NCBI RefSeq assembly: GCF_008035925.1
Contig: NZ_CP036264.1
Span: 9,768,123-9,832,122 of the forward strand
Length of the DNA stretch: 64,000 nucleotides
Direction: 5' to 3'
Source of the DNA: Stieleria maiorica
Lineage (GTDB): Bacteria > Planctomycetota > Planctomycetia > Pirellulales > Pirellulaceae
This document shows, piece after piece, positions 36,097 through 44,247 of the stretch (position 1 is the first letter of the stretch; the number at the start of each line of letters is the position of its first letter). The notes beneath the pieces are model-generated. The model ran no database searches. It was not told the DNA's origin and saw only the letters and a program-made list of their open reading frames with translations. A program made the position numbers and the translations under genes.

Positions 36097-36121
36097 CCAA
36101 GGCGGAAGCCGCGGGCAGTTG

Positions 36122-36220
36122 CACGACGCCCTTTCTAGGTCGTCGCAAACAAGAGCTGTACGACGTCCTTTCCAGGTCGTCGCGCTGAGCCCCACGGGCG
36201 ACGGCCCGGAAGGGCCATCG
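36122..36220. repeat. Tandem short palindromes downstream of serS
   Basis: Two similar stems, 'cgacgccctttctaggtcgt' (36124-) and 'cgacgtcctttccaggtcgt' (36161-), followed by 'gcgacggcccggaagggcca' (36199-). Each can form a short hairpin. The convergent position between serS and the response regulator gene would suit transcription termination, but no T tract follows. Confidence 0.6.
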
Positions 36221-36314
36221 TACCCCAAGATAAGCATCGCCCTAAGCAGGGCGGCCAAAGCCTGCACACCAACACGGACGCCCGTGCCATTTTTTCCGAC
36301 TCCCTTACCGCAAT

Positions 36315-36938
36315 TCAGCGATCCCCACCGCGGCGCTCGGTCTCGACCACCATTCGTACAAGCTGTGCGATGGATTTTGTGCCGGTCTTTCTGAAAATGT
36401 GATGCCGCCGCGCCTCGACCGTTCGAATGCTCAGATCCAGTCGATTGGCGATCGCCTTGTTCGGGTGTCCTTGGACCAGCAGATCAAAAACGTCACGCTC
36501 TTTGGAGGTCAGTTTTGCCAAACGCATGCCGATCGCTGCATGCTTCGCATCCATCCGCCGAACTCGTTTTGCATGCGCCAGCGCATGTTGGATGGAATCC
36601 CACAACGCTTGCTCGCTGACCGGTTTTTCCAGAACGGTGATCGCACCTTGCTTCATCGCCCGCACCGCGAAGGCGATTTCTGCATGTGCGGAAACGAAAA
36701 TGATCGGCAAGGAAATGCCCTCGTCAACCAATCGATTCTGCAGCTCGATTCCGCTGATTCCCAGCAACCTGAATTCCGCGATGATGCACCCCGGCGTGCG
36801 GCGCGTGTATGCTTCTACAAAGTCCTCGGCGCTTGTGTAGTTCCGGAAATCGAGGTTCATTTGATCCGCGATCCGGCCGACGATCCGCCGGGCCAAAGGA
36901 TCCGGGTCGATCAAAAACAGGGTGGTCGTCTCGGGCAT
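36315..36938 (-). CDS. FixJ-like regulator with a degenerate receiver domain
   Basis: A 207-residue two-domain regulator: a receiver-like domain (1-120) and a LuxR/FixJ helix-turn-helix (about 140-200; LTSKERDVFDLLVQGHPNKA ... IRTVEARRHHIFRKT). The receiver lacks the phospho-acceptor aspartate: where FixJ has LDxRMPG, this protein has AEFRLLG, so Asp is replaced by Glu. One of the two acidic pocket residues is also changed (IDPDP). The Ser (FVSAH) and Lys (LEKPV) switch residues remain. It may be locked in an active-like form or respond to something other than phosphorylation. Its ATG is 93 bases from the divergent sigma factor gene. Confidence 0.88.
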   Translation of the reverse strand: MPETTTLFLIDPDPLARRIVGRIADQMNLDFRNYTSAEDFVEAYTRRTPGCIIAEFRLLGISGIELQNRLVDEGISLPIIFVSAHAEIAFAVRAMKQGAITVLEKPVSEQALWDSIQHALAHAKRVRRMDAKHAAIGMRLAKLTSKERDVFDLLVQGHPNKAIANRLDLSIRTVEARRHHIFRKTGTKSIAQLVRMVVETERRGGDR

Positions 36939-37031
36939 CAAGCGAAGTTCTCTGGATGGATCGTGTTTGGACAGAACGGGACGTCGCAGAACGAAGGCCT
37001 GGGTTGACGCCGTTAACGCGACAGATCCACT
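36939..37031. promoter_or_regulatory. Divergent control region between the regulator and the ECF sigma gene
   Basis: The 93-base space must hold the promoters of both divergent genes, and is the natural place for binding by the helix-turn-helix regulator or for sigma autoregulation. A 'ggttgacgccgttaacgcg' string lies shortly before the sigma start and contains an inverted 'cgttaacg'. The function of these strings is not shown. Confidence 0.4.
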
Positions 37032-37649
37032 TTGAATGAGTCATCGGTTCACGGATTTTTTTCGAAAAGCCCCCATGACGACGCCGACGCCGTCCCCACC
37101 GAACTTCTGCAACGCGTTTCCGGCGGCGAGCGACGGGCAGCCGACGACTTGTTGGAATTGGTCTACGAAGATTTTCGCTCGATCGCGGCAGCCTATTTGC
37201 GACACGAACCCAACGACGCGACGCTGCAGCCGACGGCGCTGGTCCACGAAGCGTTCTTGCGACTGATCGATCAAAAGCAGGTCCAGTGGCAGGGGCGCAC
37301 CCATTTTCTGGCGATCGGTGCAAAAGCCATGCGCCGCGTCCTGGTCGACAACGCACGTCGCCGAAATCGCAAAAAGCGAGGCGGAGCCGCCAAAAGGATT
37401 TCGTTCCAAGGCCAACTGTTTCTTTCTCCGGACCACGATCACGACCTGATCGCCGTCGACCAGCTGTTGGCGGAGCTTCAGGAGATCGATGCCCGGCAGG
37501 CGCAAATCGTCGAGCTGCGTTTCTTCGGCGGAATGACCAGCGCAGAGGTCGCCGAGTACCTGAATCTTTCCAAGTCGACCGTCGATCGTGAATGGCGCGT
37601 CGTCCGCGCCTGGCTGCGTCAGCAACTCAACGAGGACGACCAGACGTGA
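37032..37649 (+). CDS. ECF-type RNA polymerase sigma factor (planctomycete type)
   Basis: A 205-residue sigma factor of the ECF subfamily common in planctomycetes (Sigma70_ECF type). Region 2 spans VYEDFRSIAAAYLRHEP ... LVHEAFLRLID with the conserved 'QPTALVHEAFLRL', and region 4 is LQEIDARQAQIVELRFFGGM ... AEYLNLSKSTVDREWRVVRA. It directs RNA polymerase to alternative promoters. The start is TTG, the only one in frame before region 2. Its TGA overlaps the GTG of the kinase gene (GTGA), so the sigma factor and kinase are made together. No anti-sigma gene is nearby, which fits control by the kinase. Confidence 0.92.
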   Translation: MNESSVHGFFSKSPHDDADAVPTELLQRVSGGERRAADDLLELVYEDFRSIAAAYLRHEPNDATLQPTALVHEAFLRLIDQKQVQWQGRTHFLAIGAKAMRRVLVDNARRRNRKKRGGAAKRISFQGQLFLSPDHDHDLIAVDQLLAELQEIDARQAQIVELRFFGGMTSAEVAEYLNLSKSTVDREWRVVRAWLRQQLNEDDQT

Positions 37650-39985
37650 CGCCGAACCAATACGGCCGAGTCAAAGAGCTGTTTCTCCGGGTGGTCGATC
37701 TGGATCGGGAAGAACGTGAACGTGTCTTGGAAGACGTTTGCGGCAACGAGCCCGAACTTCGCAACGCGGTTGATGCGTTGCTGGAGCATGATGATTCGCG
37801 GACCCTCATTCGATCCGCCGACACAACCGTTGCTGATTTCCAGCCGAAGGTGCTGACCGCCTCCAAGAGAAACGTGATCGGCATCGGGGTAGAGCGTTGG
37901 TGGCAGTTTTCGCATGGTCTTGGCCGCCAAGGTCAACTGGCCCTGGGCGGATTGATCTCGTGCTTGGCCCTTGCGCTGATCGGTTATCTTGTCCAACGAT
38001 ACATCGAAACGTTGCGAAAGGAGATCCGCCGCGAAACCCTGAATGAAATCGTCGACAGCAACGTCTTGGCCTTGAGAACATGGCTTGATCACGAAATTGA
38101 AAAGGCGGAATCCTGGGCCCGCAGCGGCCATCTTCGCCAGTCCGTTGGCGACCTGGTCACCCTCACCCGCGACGCCGACGATCTGTCCCAAACCCCCGGT
38201 GCGGCGCCGATTCGTTTGCAGATTCACCGCGAACTCACGGCCCTGGCCGGACGCGAGGAACAATTCACGATTTGGGATCAGCGCTACCGTCTGATCGTCG
38301 AATCAACCTCTGACGGCGGACGCATCGGTCAGAACGCAACGCCGTGGGGAGCCAGCATTCTGGCGTCGGTGTTCGAAGGACACTCCGAGCTCGCGCCGCT
38401 GGAGCGGGATCATTCGATCGCCAAGCTGGACGAGAGCACGGTGTTCCATCCACATCTGGCGATCGTGACGCCACTGTGCGACGCCGACGGCCGCATCATT
38501 GCCGCGCTGCAGATACACGACTCGAAAAGCAAAGAGAAATCGAAGCAGATCACGCGTGCGTTCCGCTTGGGAGAATCGGGTGAGACCTACATCTTTAACC
38601 GCGACGGCCAACTGCTGACGACCAGCCGATTCGATCGTCAACTTGAACAAGCCGGATTGATCCCGACAGCAACTGACCAGAGCGTTCGAAACATTTTCCT
38701 TCGTGACCCGGGCGGAAATACCACGGCGGGCTATCGGTTCGAACAACCCGCCGAGGCGCTTCCGCTGACAAAGATGGCCCGGATGTGTCTCTCCGGAAAC
38801 GACGGCTGTGACGTCGACGGTTATCGTGACTATCGCGGTGTCACCGTCGTCGGCGCTTGGCGTTGGATGGAAGATCTCCAGGTGGGTGTCGCGACCGAAT
38901 TTGATGTCGATGAAGTCGATCCATCAGCGCGCGTCACACGCGTTTTTGCCTTGGCTGTCATGGTTCAATCGGCGCTCTGCTTGTGCATCGCCGCCGGCTC
39001 GTACTATTCCATCCATCGCCTCCGTCATCGTTTCGGCGAAGACCAGAAACTGGGTCAGTACCGACTGGAAAAGCAGATCGGTGAGGGAGGGATGGGCAAG
39101 GTGTTCAAAGCACAGCATGAGCTCTTGAAACGCCCCACGGCCATCAAGTTGCTCAAACCCCAATTTAGCGATCAGGAAAGCATTGCCAGATTTCAGCGCG
39201 AAGCACAATCGGCCAGCCAGTTGGAGCACGTGAACACCGTCCGCGTTTTAGACTATGGCGTCTCCGAGGAGCGGATCTTTTATCTGGTGATGGAATACAT
39301 CGACGGATTAACGCTCTCTCGCCTGGTGGATCTTGAAAACGCGATCGAGCCGTCCCGCGTTATCTTCTTGCTGCGACAGGTACTCTATTCACTCCGCGAA
39401 GCCCACCATGCCGGACTGGTGCATCGTGATTTGAAACCCGGCAACGTGATGATTTGTGTACGTGGCGGGACCTCCGATGTCGTGAAGGTCCTTGACTTTG
39501 GGCTTGCCAAGCCGATTCACACCACCAGTTCACAGGCGATCACAGCGAGTAATCTGGTGGCGGGGACACCGCAGTATCTGGCACCGGAACGGCTTCACGA
39601 TCCGGGGACCAACGATCCGCGATCCGATCTGTTTTCGTTCGGTGCGGTGGCGTTTTTTCTGCTCACCGGACGCAACGCAGTCAGCGGGCAATCGATTGCC
39701 GAAATCCTGCACCAGCTTGCCAATGTTCCGCCGTCGCGGCCGAGCGAGCACACCGACCGATCGATCCCACCGGCACTGGACGATCTGGTCTTTCGCTGTT
39801 TGTCAAAAGACCCGAACGACCGCCCGGGTTCGGCTCAACAGATCATCGATCAACTCGACCGCATCAGTGACCTACCGGAATGGTCCGAGGCCCAGGCGGA
39901 CCGGTGGTGGGCCAAGTACCGTCAAGCGATTCGGGGTTCAGATCCAAATGACGGGCCACCTGCGATGCCGGTCGAACTGCCATGA
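37646..39985 (+). CDS. Transmembrane Ser/Thr kinase with extracytoplasmic Cache-like sensor
   Basis: A 779-residue receptor kinase. Residues 1-55 form a helical domain often found next to planctomycete ECF factors (LFLRVVDLDREERERVLEDV). Membrane helix 1 is at about 96-118. A large Cache-like extracytoplasmic domain covers about 120-425, and membrane helix 2 about 430-452. The cytoplasmic kinase (about 470-745) is complete: glycine loop IGEGGMGKVF, AIKLLK lysine, HRDLKPGNVM, DFGLAKP and APERL. The kinase being C-terminal to the sensor is the reverse of the usual bacterial order. GTG at 37646 overlaps the sigma stop. It probably senses a small ligand outside and phosphorylates the sigma factor or another partner. 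Confidence 0.9.
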   Translation: MTPNQYGRVKELFLRVVDLDREERERVLEDVCGNEPELRNAVDALLEHDDSRTLIRSADTTVADFQPKVLTASKRNVIGIGVERWWQFSHGLGRQGQLALGGLISCLALALIGYLVQRYIETLRKEIRRETLNEIVDSNVLALRTWLDHEIEKAESWARSGHLRQSVGDLVTLTRDADDLSQTPGAAPIRLQIHRELTALAGREEQFTIWDQRYRLIVESTSDGGRIGQNATPWGASILASVFEGHSELAPLERDHSIAKLDESTVFHPHLAIVTPLCDADGRIIAALQIHDSKSKEKSKQITRAFRLGESGETYIFNRDGQLLTTSRFDRQLEQAGLIPTATDQSVRNIFLRDPGGNTTAGYRFEQPAEALPLTKMARMCLSGNDGCDVDGYRDYRGVTVVGAWRWMEDLQVGVATEFDVDEVDPSARVTRVFALAVMVQSALCLCIAAGSYYSIHRLRHRFGEDQKLGQYRLEKQIGEGGMGKVFKAQHELLKRPTAIKLLKPQFSDQESIARFQREAQSASQLEHVNTVRVLDYGVSEERIFYLVMEYIDGLTLSRLVDLENAIEPSRVIFLLRQVLYSLREAHHAGLVHRDLKPGNVMICVRGGTSDVVKVLDFGLAKPIHTTSSQAITASNLVAGTPQYLAPERLHDPGTNDPRSDLFSFGAVAFFLLTGRNAVSGQSIAEILHQLANVPPSRPSEHTDRSIPPALDDLVFRCLSKDPNDRPGSAQQIIDQLDRISDLPEWSEAQADRWWAKYRQAIRGSDPNDGPPAMPVELP

Positions 39986-40829
39986 TTGTACGGCTCATCC
40001 AACCGGCCAGATGGTCTGCCACGTGTTCAGCATCGACGTCGTGCAGCAGATCATGACGTCCGCCGGGCCAGCGGACAAACTCCGACCACCCGCGCATTCG
40101 CAGTGACAGGTTGCGACAGGCGGCTTGATCGATCAATTCGTCTTCGTCACCCAACATCACCACCGTCGGTGTCTTGATCGCGGCTGCGTGATCGAGTGCG
40201 AAGCGGCCTTGTGCCAACAGTTGAGTCGCCAGATACAGCGAGATCTGGCTGTGTTGCAGCGGGTCTGTCCGCAGACGTTCGGCCACGTCGTGATCACGGG
40301 TCAACTGATCCATCCGTGGTGGTTTGGAGAGTCGGATCCAGCGAAACAGTTGTCCCGTTCCCCAGGCCGCGAAAATCTTGGATCGATCCAGGAAACTCGG
40401 CGGCATCAACATCGGAGCGACCAAGACCAATCCGGATAAATCCGGTGTTCCGATCGCGTCGAACTCTTCGTGACGCAGCGCGTAGTTGACCGCGAAGTTG
40501 CCTCCCATGGAGTGGCCGATCAACACCTGATCTTTTTCGGCAAACGACTCCCACAGCAGCTTTCGCGAGGCGGCGATGATCTGCAGCACGCTGTCGTAAC
40601 TTTTGGCCGTCCCGCGTCTTCCCGGCGAGCGTCCGTGGCCGGGCAGATCGACCGCAAATACGGCCCAGCCGCGTCGCAGCATCCGCTTGGCAAAGGAAAC
40701 ATGGCGCCCGCCATGGTCCCCCAGTCCGTGGACCAAAATCATCACCCCGCGCTCGGTGCCGTCGCCACGATGCCACAGCCGGGCGTACAAATCTTCCGCA
40801 CCGGGAACAGTCATCGATTGGTCAATCAT
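39864..40829 (-). CDS. Alpha/beta hydrolase (monoacylglycerol lipase/lysophospholipase-like)
   Basis: A 321-residue serine hydrolase. The oxyanion region ILVHGLGDHGGRH, the nucleophile elbow LIGHSMGGNFAVNYALRH (Ser), the acid MLGDEDELID and the histidine in WPGGRHDLLHD complete the triad, and the arrangement is that of Hydrolase_4 family lipases. The ATG at 40829 has AGGAG six bases upstream, a clear start; longer in-frame readings are not needed. The last 40 residues, after the fold ends near HLAGWMSRT, are encoded in the 122 bases that overlap the convergent kinase gene. The substrate is unknown, probably a lipid ester. Confidence 0.9.
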   Translation of the reverse strand: MIDQSMTVPGAEDLYARLWHRGDGTERGVMILVHGLGDHGGRHVSFAKRMLRRGWAVFAVDLPGHGRSPGRRGTAKSYDSVLQIIAASRKLLWESFAEKDQVLIGHSMGGNFAVNYALRHEEFDAIGTPDLSGLVLVAPMLMPPSFLDRSKIFAAWGTGQLFRWIRLSKPPRMDQLTRDHDVAERLRTDPLQHSQISLYLATQLLAQGRFALDHAAAIKTPTVVMLGDEDELIDQAACRNLSLRMRGWSEFVRWPGGRHDLLHDVDAEHVADHLAGWMSRTIMAVRPASQVARHLDLNPESLDGTWPTTGPPGPRTIPVGH

Positions 40830-41011
40830 GATCGTCTCCTGATGGAAATCGGGTTGGGGTGTGACGGAAAGTCGTTTGGAAATCGGGCAAATGGCACGGA
40901 ATTCGCCTTGAAGGCAAATCGACAACGGCCGACGGTCACGATGGCACTCCACCGGTCCGGTTTGCCGCGTGTTTGCCAGGCTCCATTCTCCGCCAATTGT
41001 AGGCGATTTCG

Positions 41012-41482
41012 ATGCTACTTCGACTGCTTCTTGTGTTCGTCACCGTCCCGCTGGTCGAACTGTACCTGTTGTTGCAGGTGGCCGAGGTGACGGGGGCCGC
41101 GACGACGTTCTTGCTGGTCATCATCACCGGCATTATCGGCTCTTGGCTGGCCAAACGTGAGGGGCTGATCGCCTGGCAGAAGTTTCAATTGGCATTGGCC
41201 GAGGGGCGGATGCCCAGTCGCGAGATCCAGGACGGGCTGATGATCGTGTTTTCGGCCGCGCTGTTGCTGACCCCCGGATTGCTGACCGACCTCGTCGGAT
41301 TCGTGATGCTGGTTCCGGTGGGCCGAAATTTGATCCGCAAGTTTGTGCTCGCCAAACTGTTCCGCGGCTTCGGATCGGTACACGTTCACACCACCACCAC
41401 CTTTGATAGCAAACCACTGCATCCCTTTGACGACAGCAACACGATCGACGGCAAAGCCACCCACCGCGAGCACGCGAGATAG
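41012..41482 (+). CDS. fxsA: FxsA family membrane protein
   Basis: A 156-residue inner-membrane protein. Hydrophobic helices LLRLLLVFVTVPLVELYLLL and TFLLVIITGIIGSWLAKREG are followed by the family hallmark EGRMPSREIQDGLMIVFSAA and LLLTPGLLTDLVGFVMLVP. E. coli FxsA suppresses exclusion of phage T7 by the F plasmid when overproduced; the normal function is not known. The C-terminal 40 residues are polar and end in a His-rich stretch (VHVHTTTTF). No operon partner is seen. Confidence 0.92.
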   Translation: MLLRLLLVFVTVPLVELYLLLQVAEVTGAATTFLLVIITGIIGSWLAKREGLIAWQKFQLALAEGRMPSREIQDGLMIVFSAALLLTPGLLTDLVGFVMLVPVGRNLIRKFVLAKLFRGFGSVHVHTTTTFDSKPLHPFDDSNTIDGKATHREHAR

Positions 41483-41504
41483 GCACCTAGCCCGCCACGC
41501 CTCC

Positions 41505-42456
41505 CTCACCGGGGACAGACCCCGATCCACCGGGGACAGACCCTGGATCAAAGACGAAACAGCCCACGGATGGCAAGGCGTACCCACGGATACCTGACTG
41601 CATGACATCCGTGGGTTTAGTTCCGGGTCCGCCGGCGGGATCCACGGGGGACAGACCTCGGTCATGATCCACCACGGGGACAGACCCCGACCGGTCCCAC
41701 TGGGGACAGACCCCGGTCAGACCAGACCATTTGCTTGCAAGCCTGCTGGGGACGGTCATCGCCGGGGACAGACCCTGGATCAAAGACGAAGCAGCCCACG
41801 GATGGCAAGACGTACCCACGGATACCTGACTGCATGACATCCGTGGGTACGCGCTGCCATCCGTGGGTTTAGTTCCGGGTCCGCCGGCGGGATCCACGGG
41901 GGACAGACCCCGGTCATGATCCAACACGGGGACAGACCCCGACCGGTCCCACTGGGGACAGACCCCGGTCAGACCAGACCATTTGCTTGCAAGCCTGCTG
42001 GGGACGGTCATCGCCGGGGACAGACCCTGGATCAAAGACGAAGCAGCCCACGGATGGCAAGACGTACCCACGGATACCTGACTGCATGACATCCGTGGGT
42101 ACGCGCTGCCATCCGTGGGTTTAGTTCCGGGTCCGCCGGCGGGATCCACGGGGGACAGACCCCGGTCATGATCCAACACGGGGACAGACCCCGACCGGTC
42201 CCACTGGGGACAGACCCCGGTCAGACCAGACCATTTGCTTGCAAGCCTGCTGGGGACGGTCATCGCCGGGGACAGACCCTGGATCAAAGACGAAGCAGCC
42301 CACGGATGGCAAGGCGTACCCACGGATACCTGACTGCATGACATCCGTGGGTACGCGCTGCCATCCGTGGGTTTAGTTCCGGATCCGCCGGCGGGATCCA
42401 CGGGGGACAGACCCCGGTCATGATCCAACACGGGGACAGACCCCGACCGGGCCAAT
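41505..42456. repeat. Tandem array of about 250-base units rich in 'ggggacagacc'
   Basis: Four head-to-tail units, using 'cggggacagaccctgg' as anchor at 41531, 41763, 42015 and 42267; spacing is 232, 252 and 252 bases. The first unit lacks a 20-base block of 'cgctgccatccgtgggt' type. Each full unit holds four 'ggggacagacc' boxes, a palindromic 'catccgtgggta/tacccacggat' pair, and 'tttgcttgcaagcctgctgg'. Units are almost identical, so the array expanded recently or is kept uniform by recombination. A minus-strand frame stays open through it only because 252 is a multiple of three; it is not taken as a gene. Confidence 0.9.
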
Positions 42457-42518
42457 GCTAGCAAGGATCCAGATTGATAGTGCCCTGTCCCCGATCAGTC
42501 ATTGTGCCATGTCCCCGA

Positions 42519-43508
42519 TCAGTCATTTCCGGTCAGGTCTTCGACGACGCTTTCTTCGAGTGACGATGGTTTGACGGCGGTTGGTGCTGGTGGAGAGGGA
42601 GGTCTGGACGGCAGATCGGGAATCGGATCGACCATTGGGGCTTGGAGGGGGGCGATCGGTGGTGGGACATCGGGGAGATCGTCCTCGTCGGGTCGATCGT
42701 CGCCCCGCGGTTCGGCGATCGGTTGCTCGGCTGAGGCGGGCATGACGGGCGTTAAGTCAATGATTTTTGTTCTCAGCTTCGTCCGGTCGGGCTCATTCGC
42801 CTCGTTGACCGTCGCTTCCAGATCGGGCGCTGCGGGCCCGCGATCTAAGGCGTCGTTGTGGGAAAGGGCCAGTTGTGTGTCCGCCCAACGCCGCCAATCG
42901 GGCCGCGTTTCGATCAGCGCCAAGTCCCGCAATTGCTGAACCAGTAACTCGTCGTGCTCGCCCATCCGAACTCGCAATCGCACCAAATTGCCCAAATAAT
43001 GAGGATTCGCACGATCCATTGCATTGGCGGTGTAATAAAGCTCCAGCGCCTCGCCGGTCCGCCCGGCCGATTCGAGTGCCAAGGCCAGGTTGTAGACCAC
43101 CGCCGGGTCATTCGGCAGGAATTCTCGCGCCTGCTCAAACGCCATCACGGCCTGGTACAAGTTGCCTTGCTCGTAATGCAACAGTCCCAAATTGTTGTGG
43201 GCCGGGCCATACGTGTAATCCGCCGCCACCGCCTCGCGAAAGTGTTTGGCGGCCTGATTAAAATGCTGCTTGCCGAGCGATCGAATTCCCGCGTACGTCA
43301 GACGATTGGCGCGTTCGGTATCCCGCTTCGTCTGGACCGAAATGATCGATTGATTGCTGCTTTGCAGCGACGAACATCCGATGGGCAGCAGACAGACGAA
43401 GAGAAAGATCCCGGAGAAAACCGAGAGTTGGTGCAGACGGGCCACAGCTCGCGCAGCAGACAGCGCCATCAGCCGCAATCGATCGCTACGAACTCCATTT
43501 CGACGCAT
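42519..43508 (-). CDS. TPR-containing lipoprotein
   Basis: A 329-residue exported protein. A long basic leader and hydrophobic segment end in a lipobox (FVCLLPIGC, Cys at about 45). At least three tetratricopeptide repeats follow (for example AHNNLGLLHYEQGNLYQAVM and VVYNLALALESAGRTGEALE), then a disordered tail rich in proline and acidic residues (DDLPDVPPPIAPLQAP). TPR lipoproteins commonly serve as assembly or pilotin-like factors of secretion and pilus systems. It lies 217 bases after the GspM-like gene on the same strand, so a role in the type II secretion machinery is plausible but inferred. Confidence 0.85.
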   Translation of the reverse strand: MRRNGVRSDRLRLMALSAARAVARLHQLSVFSGIFLFVCLLPIGCSSLQSSNQSIISVQTKRDTERANRLTYAGIRSLGKQHFNQAAKHFREAVAADYTYGPAHNNLGLLHYEQGNLYQAVMAFEQAREFLPNDPAVVYNLALALESAGRTGEALELYYTANAMDRANPHYLGNLVRLRVRMGEHDELLVQQLRDLALIETRPDWRRWADTQLALSHNDALDRGPAAPDLEATVNEANEPDRTKLRTKIIDLTPVMPASAEQPIAEPRGDDRPDEDDLPDVPPPIAPLQAPMVDPIPDLPSRPPSPPAPTAVKPSSLEESVVEDLTGND

Positions 43509-43725
43509 CCCAATTCCACTCTATGCTCTTTTCATGCAAAAGTATTCGGTCGCCCGCGGAAAGGGGCGTCAGACGCGAACGGCACAGGCACCGGAAAAAA
43601 CAATTTCAACAGCCGATGGATGTTCGCCTGGAGGCGCACACTGTCGCTGCAATGCAGCGACCGGGAATCGCCTAAAGGCTAAACACCAACACTCATGCCC
43701 TGCCACTCGAACCGCCGAGACACTT

Positions 43726-44247
43726 TCACGTGTCGCTTTTCGGTGAAAAGATGATTTGGGTCAAGGTCAGCTGAGAATTCCAGGTCTCGCGCGAACCCGA
43801 TTGACGTGGATCAAACAGCTGTAAATCTCGCACCAAACTGCCGGTCGATTCGTCTTTGAGCGCATCACAGAACGACACGATCTGCTCCACCGTCGCCGCG
43901 TTGAGCTTGATCTCCACCCGGCGAAGCTTGAAGTCTGTCTGCCCGATCCGCTGCGGCTCGCTAGGCGTCTGATTCGCTAGCAAATCGGTTGACAGCTTGG
44001 CTTGCTGTAGCGCCGCATTGATTCGATCCAGGATTTGATTGGGTTCTTCGAGCTCCAGTGCCGCGACACGCGGCGCATCGGCAACTTGTTCCATCTCCCC
44101 AAGCTTCTGTCGCAACTCTTCCAAATCTCGCCGATCCAATTCCAGTCGCTCAGCCGCCGCCCACGTGTCGACGACACTCGACGCGGCGTACAACCCGACC
44201 AGAATGATCGCAGCACCGACCAGAATTCGTCGTGTCATCGCGTTCAT
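43726..44247 (-). CDS. GspM/PilO-like inner membrane protein of the type II secretion system
   Basis: A 173-residue bitopic protein: short cytoplasmic N terminus, one helix (RILVGAAIILVGLYAASSVV), a coiled coil (ERLELDRRDLEELRQKLGEM) and a small periplasmic alpha/beta domain ending LTLTQIIFSPKSDT. This layout is that of GspM and PilO, which pair with GspL/PilN to link the pseudopilus to the cytoplasmic ATPase. Sequence identity within the family is low, so the call rests on layout and on its place directly after the GspL-like gene, with an ATGA overlap. Confidence 0.75.
   Translation of the reverse strand: MNAMTRRILVGAAIILVGLYAASSVVDTWAAAERLELDRRDLEELRQKLGEMEQVADAPRVAALELEEPNQILDRINAALQQAKLSTDLLANQTPSEPQRIGQTDFKLRRVEIKLNAATVEQIVSFCDALKDESTGSLVRDLQLFDPRQSGSRETWNSQLTLTQIIFSPKSDT

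Noticed and set aside
34486..36267. A 593-codon minus-strand frame opposite serS and the end of the M20 peptidase gene
   Set aside because: Shadow of two well-supported genes; no recognisable domain in its translation.
41487..42464. A 325-codon minus-strand open frame through the tandem array with an 84-residue period
   Set aside because: It is open only because the 252-base unit is divisible by three and happens to lack stops in that frame; its composition is that of palindromic repeat DNA and there is no start signal or homology.
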